Source: Endomychus coccineus
Lineage: Eukaryota > Arthropoda > Insecta > Coleoptera > Endomychidae
Assembly (NCBI GenBank): GCA_958510875.1
Contig: OY294068.1
Coordinates: 67,992,633 to 68,056,632, forward strand
Reading direction: 5' to 3'
DNA length: 64,000 nt
In this document: one piece after another, positions 10,051-22,800 of the stretch
Layout of the letters: each line of letters begins with the position of its first letter
Numbering within the stretch: position 1 is the stretch's first letter
Program-made: the position numbers and the translations under genes
The notes under the pieces: model-generated
What the model was told of the DNA's origin: nothing
Seen by the model: only the letters and a program-made list of their open reading frames with translations
Database searches by the model: none

Positions 10051-10480
10051 TGAACAGAACAGGTCCCTCATATATGGCAATAAAAACATTCAATCACCTA
10101 CCGTCCTCAATAACAGGAATAATTTCTCTAAACATTTTTAAAATTAAGGTCAAAAAATGTTTTCATATCAACGTTTATTACGATACCAGAGATTTCTTCA
10201 ATGACTACATATAAATCGTTTTTATTATGATACCATCAACATTTTTCTTTCTTTTATTATTAACATTCACTAGCATTATTTCACCGAAAACTAACATATT
10301 ATTACTAATTATACATATTGTGTAATTGCTTATATGTGTGTAAAAATAACTCAAAATGAACTACACTTCTCAATAGTCACATGAGCTTCAGCATACATGA
10401 AAATCATTCCATTGTAAAAAAAATATTATAACTGTATTACAACATGTGCGTATTCGAGAAATAAATTTTTTTCTATTCTA
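10051..10480 (+). mobile_element. LINE 3' end (last residues of reverse transcriptase ORF and 3' UTR)
   Basis: The frame at 10057-10215 reads RTGPSYMAIKTFNHLPSSIT...ISLNIFKIKVKK and stops. This is the typical tail of jockey/CR1-type reverse transcriptase ORFs, where an FNxLP motif and an IFKxKVK helix precede the stop. A 3' UTR follows, ending near GAGAAATAAATTTTT with a polyadenylation-type AATAAA. The rest of the element is missing (5' truncation). It ends under 200 bp before the IQCA1 start codon. Confidence 0.7.
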
Positions 10481-10662
10481 TCTCAAGATTCCTCGAGATC
10501 TCGATCTTGTATATAGATTCATGGAACTACAGAGCTGTTGTCAGATTCTATGTTATCAAAGACTTTTGACAAATGTCAAAAATGTCGGGTTAGTTAACCT
10601 ATCCAGCAGTTTTCAAAATTATTCTCAAAATTATCAGTGTTTCAATGGAAAAAATATAAAAG

Positions 10663-10863
10663 ATGTCTTTCGAAGAATATGTTACCTGGTGGATAAGAGG
10701 CAAACGAGATCTTGAGAAGTTGACAGCTGAAGATGACTTACTATTGAAGAAATTCAAGCCGTTAAATGACAGAGTCTTAGCAAATCGCCTTGTGGGAGGA
10801 CTTTATGCCAAATACTGCATGCTTGTTCAAGAACTTGACGCTTGTTTAGATCAACTTTGTCAG
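10663..10863 (+). CDS. IQCA1: IQCA1 exon 1 (start codon)
   Basis: 67 codons starting MSFEEYVTWW. An ATG 18 bp upstream (10645) meets a stop after four codons, so 10663 is the start. NRLVGGLYAKYCMLVQELD matches the conserved N-terminal helix of the family. It ends CTTTGTCAG with donor GTATCG, phase 0. Confidence 0.85.
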
Positions 10864-13800
10864 GTATCGTTGGCTAGATTATGAGAAAAATGTCAAATTG
10901 ACCTAAAATTATTATATGAAACTCAGTATTGAAAAATTGCTGCACTATCCAAGTGGAGAAATGATGTACACAAACGCATAACCTCAGGGGGAGTATGTCT
11001 GAGTGAGTTTGCAGCTCTACTTCCCTCACTATACGTAGTATGTAGGTAGTGTAAGGGAAGTATTGTAATGGGGGCACAAACATTTTTCCGGATATTCGCT
11101 GATATATCCCTTTTAAGCAATTCTGAATCGATCTAGACTATTTTTGACATGGTGTATGTACGTGCCTAGAATGATATTTGAGAGTTAAAGACTTGAATAG
11201 TAGACTTTCGAGGATAGCTAATCTTGAAAAATCTTGGCTTACGGATGAATTCCGCGTCACAATAGCTCGACTTGATGCCGACGTTTCGTCAATCATTACT
11301 GGTGGCATCTTCAGGATAGGCTTGAGGCTTGAACTGAAACTGGTTCTACATTGGTAAAGAGTGATTCGACGTCGAAGCTGACGAGCAAATCGCCTGGGTC
11401 AACGTTTTTTTTTCAACGAAATGAAAGGAACTCAATTGTAAGCACTAGAGGATCTCTTACTTATAAACTCTCTCGATATCTGTCATCTATTTCAAACCCC
11501 TTGTAGGTAATTCCAACAGTTTTATCCTGAATTCCTTTCATTTCGTTGGAAAACTTCAAACGCTAAAAAATGACTCAGGCGATTTGCTCGTCAGCTTCGA
11601 CGTCGAATCACTCTTTACCAATGTTCCCATTCCAGACACCCATTCCATAATTTCTCAATTGTTACCTGCCAAAGACATTTCAATGGACTTGCTACCGTTA
11701 ATTGATTTTTATCTATCCTCCACATATTTTCTGTACGATGGCAAGTTTTACGAGCAGTCCTCGGGAGCTGCCATGAGTTACCCACTTTCTCCGATCATAG
11801 CTAATATCTTCATAGAAACTTTTGAACAAGACTCATCTATTCTCGTGCTGAAATGTTGGTTTACATATGTCGACGACACTTTTGTTATTTGGCAACATGG
11901 TCGCGAAAAGCTTGTTGCATCCTCCAATCATTTAAATTCATTACATCCCAATATCCTTTTCACCATGGAAGTCGAATCGCAAGGCTTACTCCCGTTCCTA
12001 GTTGTATTGGTTAGTCGACAGACTGACGGTACTTCAGGACATTCTGTGTATCGAAAACCCACTCATACCGATAGATACCTCAATGGTCTTTCCCACTACC
12101 ACCCTGTCCAAAGGCAATCAGTTATAAACTCCTGGGTCCACGCAGCCGTCAACTTATCTCAACCTCAATCCTTAAAATCAGAATTAAAATATCTTTCATC
12201 TGTCTTATTATCAAACAATTTCTCCCATTACAACATTCAAAAAGCCATGAAGAAATACACTTCTCCTAAAATTTCAAATCGACCTGAGCCACAAACCCCC
12301 CTGCCTGCTTTTTCCACTGCCTATCTTCAGTATATTGGAAATATAACAGATCGAATTTCCATAATCCTTAAAAAACACAATATTTCTACCCGGGTTTTCA
12401 CACTCCCAAAATCATCTCAGTTTTACAAACCTATCAAAGATCCTCTTTCTCCTCTTCACTGAGAAGGTGTTTATAGCATTCCCTGTTCTTAAGTCTACAT
12501 TGGTGAAACAGGTCGTACAGTAGCTACTCGTGTGAAAAAACATAAGCGCTGTAGAAGGCTTCATGACAACAGCAGATCTGCACTTGTGGAACACAAGTTT
12601 GACACTAATCATCAAATCCTTTTCGAAAATACTAAAATCCTAGCCTGAGCCCAAACTGCTATCATCGAAAAATCCTTGAAGCTATAGAAATCCTAAAACA
12701 TCCAAATAATCTGAACCGTGACTCAGGATATTACCTTCCCAACATTTGGAAACCCATCCTCGAAAATTCCACTTCGCACATGATCACACAACGACAGGGT
12801 CAGGTGCTGGAGGAGAGTCAACCACCGGAATAAAGGCAGTGAAATGTGTAGCGTGAAGGATTTTTCCTACAATAAATACGGCTACAGAAACAAGTAGAAC
12901 CAGTTTCAGTTCAAGCCTCAAGCCTGCCCTGAAGATGCCACCTGTAATGGTTGGCGAGACGTCGGCATCAAGTCGAGCTATTGTGACGCGGAATCCATCC
13001 GGAAGTCAAGATTTTTCGAGTTAAAGATTGAAGGTGAAGATGTGAAGGGAGTATGCAACTCCTGAAATAAATCAGATATTTGATATATCTCATGTAGTGA
13101 GATAAATATGATTATACCATACCTATTTATTAGTAATTTGATTGTCAACCATTTCGAAAAAAACCTGTGATCAATTGATTACGTTTTTTGTTAGCACAAT
13201 AAGTTTTCCTATTCCATGACACTTATGACTTTATAACGATACGCAAATGGTTTTTCAGAAATTCAACTTCAAGTCAATTTCTTAGTTATTTTTCAAATTA
13301 ACATATCTCATGTCATTTGCATCCGATCTGGATCTGCTTTGCGGGAAAATGTAGGTATTCGCACATAGTCTTATGTCATGGAACTCATTTTCTATTTATT
13401 TCTTTTCCAGCCTATATTGGCCATTTTATTTTCGGTATTAATATCCCCAAAACGTGTGTCAAATTAATTAATTTGAAGTTTCTAAAAGTGCGAAATTTCG
13501 CAATTTCATACGAATATTGTGAGACTCAGAAGTTGATAGCGCTTTAGGCTCCGGAATTTTCACGTGGCCTATCGAAATTAGAAGGTTCAAATTGTATAAA
13601 AACACAATTGCATGAACGCCAGCTACGAACGTAATCATTTTGACGTTTCCCTCGAGAAGCTCGCTACGCGTCAGTTAGAGTTTATACATTTTACCTCGGT
13701 CTTGTTATGTTGGGGCCGTTTCGTGCCCCGTGCGGGCGGCGCCAGTTGTAATGAAGTATTTTCGGCTGTGGGCCGCTAGCTTTCACCCGCTTCGGGTATA

Positions 13801-16800
13801 TTTTAGTAGCTACAAAATTTTCTCTAGTAAGTCGCACGTTATATGCGCTTAGGTGAGACCTGAGAGTACCTGTTTCTATTTTAATTAAAGTTTTCTATTT
13901 AATGGACATTTATCGAAGGAAGAAGGGCCGTCGGGCACGGTCTGATACCTCATCTACTACATGGAGCGAAAACGGCACGCGAAAAGTCGTCGTAAAGCCA
14001 TATTAAGTACAACCAGTTTGCACTTTTCTAACTCGCCAGCTACGCGCTCCTCACGTGAACGTCATTCGATTTATCTCAAATTAACCAAAATGGCCAATAT
14101 AGACCGGAAAAGAAAATAATTAAGAAATGAATTCCATGACATAAAACTATATGCGAATACCTACATTTTTACGCAAAGCAGATCCCGATCGGATGTAAAT
14201 GACATGAGATATCTTAATTTGAAAAATAACTAAAAAATTGACTTAAAGTTGAATTTCTGAAAAACTATCATATATTTTCACTTGAAATTTAGAGGGTAGT
14301 TTTAAAACTATAGCACCTATCTTCAGTCCGAATTTCGGTTGAAAAATGACCGAGTTAGCCGTTACGCAAGATTCCTTGCATATATGAGTATATATATATT
14401 TATTACGGGGAGGGAGGAGGTCGGATCAACTTGAAATTTGGACTGGAAGTTCCTTGGACATTTACAATAAAAGGGTTCTACTTTGATTTCTTAATTTTCA
14501 ATACAACCAGAGATATTGATTTTTTGCTAAGCTACCCTTAAAAATGTCAAAAAAACTCTTTTTGGCCAAAAAAAAGGGGTTGCACCCGTTTTGAGAAATA
14601 GAAATTTCAGGGGGTGGTTATTGGTACCACTACAATCATTTTCCACCGGGTCGCTAAGCATCGTAAGATTTTCGCCAACCATTTGCCAGATTTACTCCAC
14701 TAACAGTGAAAGATGCTGTTCATCGATATGAGCTCCGGCGCGTTACATCTTTGACTGCATCAGCTGGACAATTTTCCCTCACTAAATATAAAGCTGGATA
14801 TGTTTTTCTATTAACTCATTCAGTTTGCTATTATATTACTGAATTTCAGCTCTTGCGGTATCAGATATCTATACTTTTCTCATGAAACACAGCGCGTCCG
14901 TGCAGTTATTGGATGATATATACGTATGACTTCTGTTCTAAAGGGAAATAATAGAAAATAGGTTTACTATTAATTATTTAATTTTGTTTTTGGTATTTAT
15001 TTACAAAAAATATACTAAAAATGAAAATAAAGATACGTAGTGTACTAATACGTGCAAAGTAATAAAATTTTTTGATTTCGCCTTCTTCGGATTCATCGCC
15101 ATCGAACTCATTATCGCTTCCGTTATCGCTGCAAAGGTCATGATCTAAAAACATATATAATAATAATATATTTAAACACATAAATGATAATTAAATAAAA
15201 ACGTATAAAATGCGAGAGAAAAATCTTAACGCAAATCAGATTATTGATTATAAAAAAGTTCACATGCTATACAAAATTAATATAAATATTATTTAGTTTT
15301 ATTTTTAAATGAAAATTATATAGATTAAATTAAAAAGGAAATAGTCAAAAATTCACATTGAAATGAGATAGAAATATGTCAGTATTATTCTAACCTACAG
15401 TACTTTTTTGGTCATCATCGATAGTTATATCTCCAAGCTGCTCACCCTCGAACCATTTGAAATGAATTTTTATTCCTCCTCTTCCCAGTCAGAATCAGAC
15501 AGATATAATGTCGTTGGAACCCGAAGATGAGTGTGTGTCGAAATATGTGCTATATACGTTGTCCGCAGCAAATGTTGATCCGTCGATATTATTCTTCGTT
15601 GAATGGAATATGTCATCGTTCCGTAAAATATTGTACGTCTTTAAAAATGTTGTAACTCTTGCTTTGTTGAGTTTGTTGATTTTTTGAATCCATAAATACG
15701 ACATATTTATTCTTCTATAATATCAAACGTACTCTGCAACTCCTCGTCAGGTGCGTTGCTTAGATTGATTTTAAAGCTAGCGATATATATTTCTGGGTTG
15801 TGTAAAAATGTATGCGGCCGGCTCTTCTCTTTCTTGAAAAATGACGGGTTATAGTTGCAACCTGTCAGGGAATGAAAAGACGGGAGCGCTGCGCTTAATT
15901 TAGGGCTTAACGTTTCAAGTAGTTTGCTAATGGTAATAAAGCGCTGATTTATTACCGATTCCGGTTTCCATTGAAATTTTAACATTAGCGTATAAGTAAA
16001 ATATAAATAATAAGTATAAAGATCTGATACCGGAAGAGCTGAAATTTTGTAATCCAATAGTTAACTAAATAAGTTAATGTAGAAAAATATCTAGCTTTAT
16101 ATTCAGTGGGGGGAAAAGTGTCCAGCTGATGTAATCAAATATGCAACGCGAGTTATATGTCGTGATATAACGAAAAGCTTTCTAAAAAACTTTATTTGAA
16201 TTAATACAAAAATATTAATGTGAAACTAAAACATCTATACAAGGCGAAGTAGAGAAATATAATGAATTATTATATTAAAATACATTATGTGTTGGTATAA
16301 AAGTCATGTCAGCAATGACAAAGTCGTGCCAAGTCTAAGGTTCCTTACTGCGATTTCTTTATTATTATAGTTAATGTTGTGTGACTTGGCCGTTGAACAT
16401 TCTTTATACGTTAGTGGGTACAAGTTAATTCTGTTTACACGTAATGTTATCTGTTGTAACTACCTATGTTTGTTAAGCGAGATAATAGCCCATACTGGTA
16501 TTGGTAATTGAACGCTAGTGTCTCATTTTAGGCTGTTGTTGATTGTGCAACACATGCATTCAGCATTGACAATGCTGACTTCTGCTCTCTTCTTTTTGGA
16601 GCGTCAAATCGACCACCGATCTAACATAAAATAGACGTACAGACAGACTTCTATTATCAATGATTAGAAGTCCGTCTGTACTGGAAATAATTTTTTATAC
16701 TGTTTGTTTCAGGCTCGCCTACACATAGGTAATATTGAAATACGCAGCTTTATCAAGCCTACAATTGACTGGTTATTGAATCAACGTTTTCCAAGTGGCA

Positions 16801-19800
16801 ATTTTCCATCGTCAATAGGTAGCGGTGCTGGCGACAGATTGGTGGAATGGTGTCATGGAGCACCTGGTTTTGTACCCTTGTGAACGGCCTTCACATAACA
16901 TTAACTATAATAATAAAGAAATCGCGGTAAGGAACTTTAGACTTGGCACGACTTTGTCTAGATTTCATTACTTTTTAGAGATAAACAAGCAGCTCCATCG
17001 AGACTTGGCTAGTTTTTTACAGAATGTTTTTGTGGGATTTCACTTCTTTTTGTAAAAACGTGGGCATCTTGATTTATTTCATTAGATTTTCTTATTTGAC
17101 ACATTTTTTTCTTTTTAGGAGTAGCTTTTCATTATTACAAATCTTTTTTTCGGTTCTGATTCTTGTACAGTAGCAACAGTTTTTCGTATTGCCGATCCGC
17201 GTTCATTATTTATTCTTTTAGACGGCTTAGACGGTTTAATTTCTGAAAGATCGGCGCAGTATTTTCGCCTAAGCCGGTTGTATTCGGTGATCGCTGAAGC
17301 TTGAGCTTTTATACTCTTGAAGTCAACATTTATGAGGTGCACCCCATGAAGATTGGTTACTCGTGGAAGCGCCACGTAGGCTTGGCCACAAGAGAATATG
17401 GAGGTGCCAATGTCCATGAGGGCATTTTTTAAACTTAGACCTTGGCTCTTGTGAATTGTTAGGGCATACGATTGGGAATTGTTCTCTGTACACGTATGCC
17501 CGGGGTATGATCTCAAGTTTTGACTTAATAGGCAATAATTCGTGAATCAAATTCACGGCATTTTTTTATGTACCAATAGGAGAAGGGGGCATTACCATAT
17601 CTCTAATACAGCTGAGACAAGCTGAGGGTTCTTCATCAGATACATCAGACCTTCGATTTTTGACATCAAATGAAGAGGCAAACAAAGTTGAATATTTTTT
17701 GTAAAGGCGGTATGTCGATCTTTAATAGTTTGGTTGGGCTCTTGTGTTTCCAAATAAGGGTCACCAGGTACTTCAGATCTTCGATTATCCTAGTTTTTAT
17801 AGTTTTTCCTTCATGTGGCCATTAAACCCTAACTCTGTACTAAATTTCAGCTCTCTGAGTTTATGGGAAGTACTAGTTCTATTCTGATGATCATGAGTGA
17901 GTGAGTGAATGAGTGTCATAAATGCGAAACTTTGCTTCCGCTTAACTTCGGAACTAAATGACCTACAGACTTGAAATTTTTTATTTCAAGTATGTGATTT
18001 TATAGCTTACTGGATGACGAATTTCTGCGTTCTGGTCTTATCCAGAGGTTCTCACATAGGGGCCCGAAAAAGCGGCGAAATGGTTCCAGTAAAGGATGGT
18101 ACGGCAGTGTTTGCTTAGTGCTCGACTTGGCGATCCTATTACGGACAGTCATCACTTGTAGGCGATGTCCCACGCGCCCGTGCGCATATCGATGCGCAGC
18201 ACTCTTACCCCACTAAATATAAAGCAGGATCTTTTTTCCGTTCAAGTTATTAACTTAATTAACAAATTTCAGCTTTTGCGGTATCAGTTTACTTAGCGCA
18301 TATTTTTCACTTCTTAACGTGAAAAGCTGAGGCATGATCCCCTACTCTACATTCGGCTGAATAGGTTTTTTCATTTCTTCATAACATAATCAACATGTTA
18401 ACAAAGTTTCAGCTTTTGCGGTATTAGTTTTTTTTATTATTATTCCACGTGTGTGGGAGGCTGCCGCAGCCACACTCCCCGGAACTGCGCAAGCTAGAGG
18501 TCCATTCACTTACTAGTGATACAAAATAAAGTTTAGGAAAAATTTTCCACTTTTGTGAAATGACTAACTCTGAACGGTCGGTGGCGTCCGCATCATTACT
18601 GTGACATCATCAATCAGCCAAATACAAGAATCCAAGAACATCAGAGTATATTTGGGAGCCAAACTCCAAACATGTAAATAGTACTCCAGGTCAGGTCGAA
18701 TCTATGATTGTAGATTATGAGGAGCTGTTGGGACATGAAGTAGCTCTTGGCACGGAATAGGAACTAATATTTTTGTGAAGCAGTTTTTGCGATGAACCTC
18801 ACATGATCATCCCATGAGGAAGTGCTGTTGAGGGTGATCCTGAGCATAGATATGGAAGACTCCATAGGAATGATTGTACCTAATATTGAGGATATTGGGA
18901 TCCTCCTTCCTAGATAAGATGCAAGCTTCAATTTTGGTTTCATTAACCTACCAGATTATCAGATCATGGAGAAAAAACAAAGTGTCCCCGTAGAACACCA
19001 GCCTTACTTGCCATTGTGTCGGAGGGTACTCCATGAACCACTTCATGGGGTGATATATCTGAGAGAGAATTCGATAGTACACTACAAAGTTGAGGCGACA
19101 AACCATATGACGGAAGTTTCCTGAGAACGCCTTGGAGACAGACTCGGTCAAAGGCACGTGCTACAGCTAGAGATTCTCCATATTTTTCAATAGATTTCTG
19201 CCATAAAAGTTCCACGTAGGCAGGTCTCCTGTTAATCTTTGCTGACGAAAGCCATATTGCCGATCATTCACGATTTTGAATCTCTTTAGGTATAGGGTAA
19301 GTTCGATGTTGATTGCTTTCTACATTACTTTTTTAGAGATCAAATGATCTATGATTATTAGGAACGGTTTGCTTTTCTTTGTTTGGAATTGGTTGGACTC
19401 TAGCTGTCTTCTAGCTGGAAGGAATCACACCAAGTTGTTAATTCTGGAGCGCATTCCTTGAGAACGACAGGTGAAATGGCCTTTTGGCATTGAGATCAAG
19501 CAGACTGTGCCTAATTGTGCGCTGATGAGAGAAAATTCCAGGCATATGGACAATATTAGAAAGGTTCTTCACTTGTGCATCCAAAGTGGAATTTCCTGCA
19601 AAAATTTCAGCAAGAAGGATGGCTTTTTCTGTGGTGCAGTAGACAGTGTTCCATCATCTTTGGTTAGGAGAGTGAATGAATTGGAAGTGAAATTTCTACC
19701 AAACTTCTCCCTCGAAATTCCTAAACGAACGGAAGCCATTCGGGCATTCGATAAACTTTGATATTATTTTGCATTATATGCCTTTTTCGAAGCGTTTACA

Positions 19801-22800
19801 ACGTCATTCTGTTCTGGTCTCCTAACATGGGTTCCCGCGGCAACGACGGCCCCAGAGATTTTAATAATCATGGTTCATCAGATGATGGTGATTTGTTGGT
19901 ATGGGGTATGTAAGTTTCCATTCCTAGGCTGATAATATCTGTGATCTCTTTGGCACATTGCGTTGGGTCATCAGGTTCTAAACATATGTATCTTCAAGGA
20001 AACATGCAAAGACCATCCTAGTCGGATAAGTAGTAATGCCAAATTGTGCTTGGAAGTTTTGGAATGGTTCGTAGAGTGATATAGGAACAGGTCTTAGTGA
20101 TGAGTGAATGGTCAGTGTTTCCCAATGGTGCACGCTTTTTATTCCCTAGGGATCTGGAATGTTGAGAGGAATAAGTCAAGCATCTGGAATAATGGAAATT
20201 GTTATCAGGGATCCGTGTTGGTTCATTAATTAACCGCTAGAGACCATAGCGAAGACCTCAACCTGTCGTCCTGCGCCATCCGTCTCGTTTGAGAACTTAA
20301 GACAAGTGGAGTGGTGTGATGTTGAAATCCCCCATGATGACAATATCAGCTCCTGAAAGTTGAGGGGAAGTTTCAGAGGGAGAAATTCGGAGAATTCACC
20401 ATAAGCTGGTCCATTTGGCGATAAATAAGGACAAGAGAAGAATTTTGTCAGTTTGTGATTATCAAGCTTGACCCACATTACATCGAATTCTAGTGGTTCC
20501 AGATTTTCCCCCAATAGAGACAGATACCTCCTTTGAATCTGAAAAGATTGTGGAGCTCGTATCCAGGGCAGAGCATATAGGTCGTGTTGGTAGATGGATT
20601 GACCTGATGCGTTTCCGTTGAGATCCGTTTGAAACATTGGAGGTGAATGCCCAAACTACCAATTGCAAGGACTTCAAAACATTCAGTTAGTATCTTCACC
20701 ACTTCGAAGCGATTTGCAAAATTTCAAATAAGTATGACCAATAGGTGGAACCCAATTGTCACCCCACTGATATTTGCCTGAAAATCGGTCATTTTCATTT
20801 TTCCCGATTATAATACTTCTTTTATTTCACGTATAGTGTGGGAAGTAAAAAGAATATCATGTTAAACCTACCTCCTCTCCAGTGGCGGCTCGTGAACTTT
20901 TTAAGAGAGGAGGCTGGACATAAAACGTTTTTTTTTAATATACTCTACTCAGCCAATTAATTTAACTTTTGCACAACGACCGTACCAGCTACTTCAGTGA
21001 CAAAATTAATTGTTGCCAAGTAAGAACCAACGTGGAGGTGTAGAGTTTCTCTTGGCAAAACATTTTTTTGTTCGTTTTTTTTTTCTCTGGATTTTTGATA
21101 TTTTTAATTTTTTTTTGAAATTTTCCATATTTTGTTTTTTTTATTATTTTTATTAACTGTTTTTATATATTAACGGAATTCTACGGTCTTTAGTTTGCGA
21201 AAAATGTATCATTTTGTTTTAAGTGTTTTACTAAATCTTTTTCAATAGATATCAAACTAACATTGTATAAACGATTTTGGCCCATTGTATTTCGCATGTA
21301 AGTTTTAATTCGTTTGAGAGTAGAAAATGATCTCTCCACCGATGCCGACGTGACAGGAATGGTGACTGTCAAACAAAGTAGTTTATAAAACTGAGGTAAA
21401 ACTTGTTGCAATTCATTGTCTATCATATATTTTATCATATGGGCGTGACTGTCGTACTGGCCTAAAATATCTTTATCCGAGTATACAACGCATAATTCAT
21501 TGTGCAGTGCTATTTTATCAAAAAATTTATATTTCAGAACTAAGTTATCTAAAAGTGTATTGGGAAACTCTTTTGATAAAGATTCGAAAAATCTTCTATT
21601 CGTCAAGTCGAAAAACTTCAATTCATGTAAATCGGAAAATCGAATCTCAATTTGACCTTTAATAGTATCTGAAATTTCATAAAAAAAGTTGTTCATAATG
21701 TAGTTCCTTGTCTACCAAATTATATGTTTTCCTCCTTTAACAATATTCTGTTTACCGGTTAATTTAAACTTAATACTCGATGTAATATGTTCCTGCGATT
21801 TTTCATGTTTGTCTATACCATGAGCTAAATTTTTCAAATCATCATAACCCGAATGCCCCCAACATGAAGTTGTATCAGATGTAAATAGCAAGCAATATAA
21901 TTTATTGTGTATTTCGATTTTGAAACATACCTGTCATCGTCACCACTAGTCCTTTCAAATCCGGTAAAGGCCGTTTATTTTTAACAAAACACTTTTCTAT
22001 CATATGTTAATCCACTAAATGGATTTTCTAAGAACCCAGCAACTAAGTCACTCATCATTTTAACTTTCACCGATTAGATAAATTATAACTTAACTACTTA
22101 ACCTTACTTCGCCTCGCGGTACAAAAACAAGAACTGACGGAACACGACACGTGTCGCATTCTTCTAGCGGAAGGGCGGTAGCAAGTAATCGTATTTCATT
22201 CGACCGACGATTCCGTACGAGAAGCTAGCCTACATAGGGTGTTGCCGTATTCGCTCTTTTACCCTATCTGGCAATTGAACTGCTTGGAAAACGGCAACTG
22301 TGTTTACCACACGTATTTAGCGTTTGAGAAATATAGAGAATCTAGCCTCTGGCCACTGTTGCCAGATTAAAAATAACTACTGAGAACGGGGAATTAATTG
22401 TAAAATTTAAAGAATTATCAGAGAAACAGGAAATAAAATGGAGAATGATCATTATGATAAATTGGTGAGGAGGCTGAGCCTCCTTAGCCTCCTTCGAGGA
22501 GCCGCCACTGCTCCTCTCGAATATCCACATATGAGTACACGAATACTGATGTTGTTCTAAGAAATATTGCATATTGAATATTGTTACAAACAACTATTGA
22601 AATTTTCAGCCTCAGAAAACTCAGACTATTAGAAAATTGGTGGAATCGGCTGTAATAAGATTGAAGGAATTGTACAATGAATTGAGATACATTGATTTTT
22701 CGGAATTTCATTACATAGATGATACCTTGATAGAAATGAAATTAATTCCGTATGACGTCGAAATTATATATCCTCTTTTGAGTTATCCCAGACCTCCTGA

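Larger units (their letters stand above)
11216..13020 (+). mobile_element. Penelope-like element family B with inverted terminal repeats
   Basis: A second Penelope-like family in intron 1. The reverse transcriptase and endonuclease remnant (11467-12648) is bounded by inverted copies of one terminal sequence: about 11225-11352 (reverse) and 12893-13020 (forward, containing GTCGAGCTATTGTGACGCGG). Inside the left copy, 11343-11430 is an inverted copy of the start of the RT segment (11540-11625), so the left side can fold on the coding region. GAGTTAAAGA-TTGAA occurs at 11182-11197 and again near 13018-13033, a possible target duplication. Confidence 0.8.

Noticed and set aside
9763..10053. 96-codon + strand frame upstream of IQCA1
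   Set aside because: No recognised motif. It is directly followed by a LINE 3' end in another frame, and no splice link to exon 1 is visible.
16637..16681. Helitron 3'-terminal hairpin
   Set aside because: The hairpin is real, but no CTRR terminus follows at the right distance on the - strand, so I do not tie it to the helicase remnant at 17115-17580.
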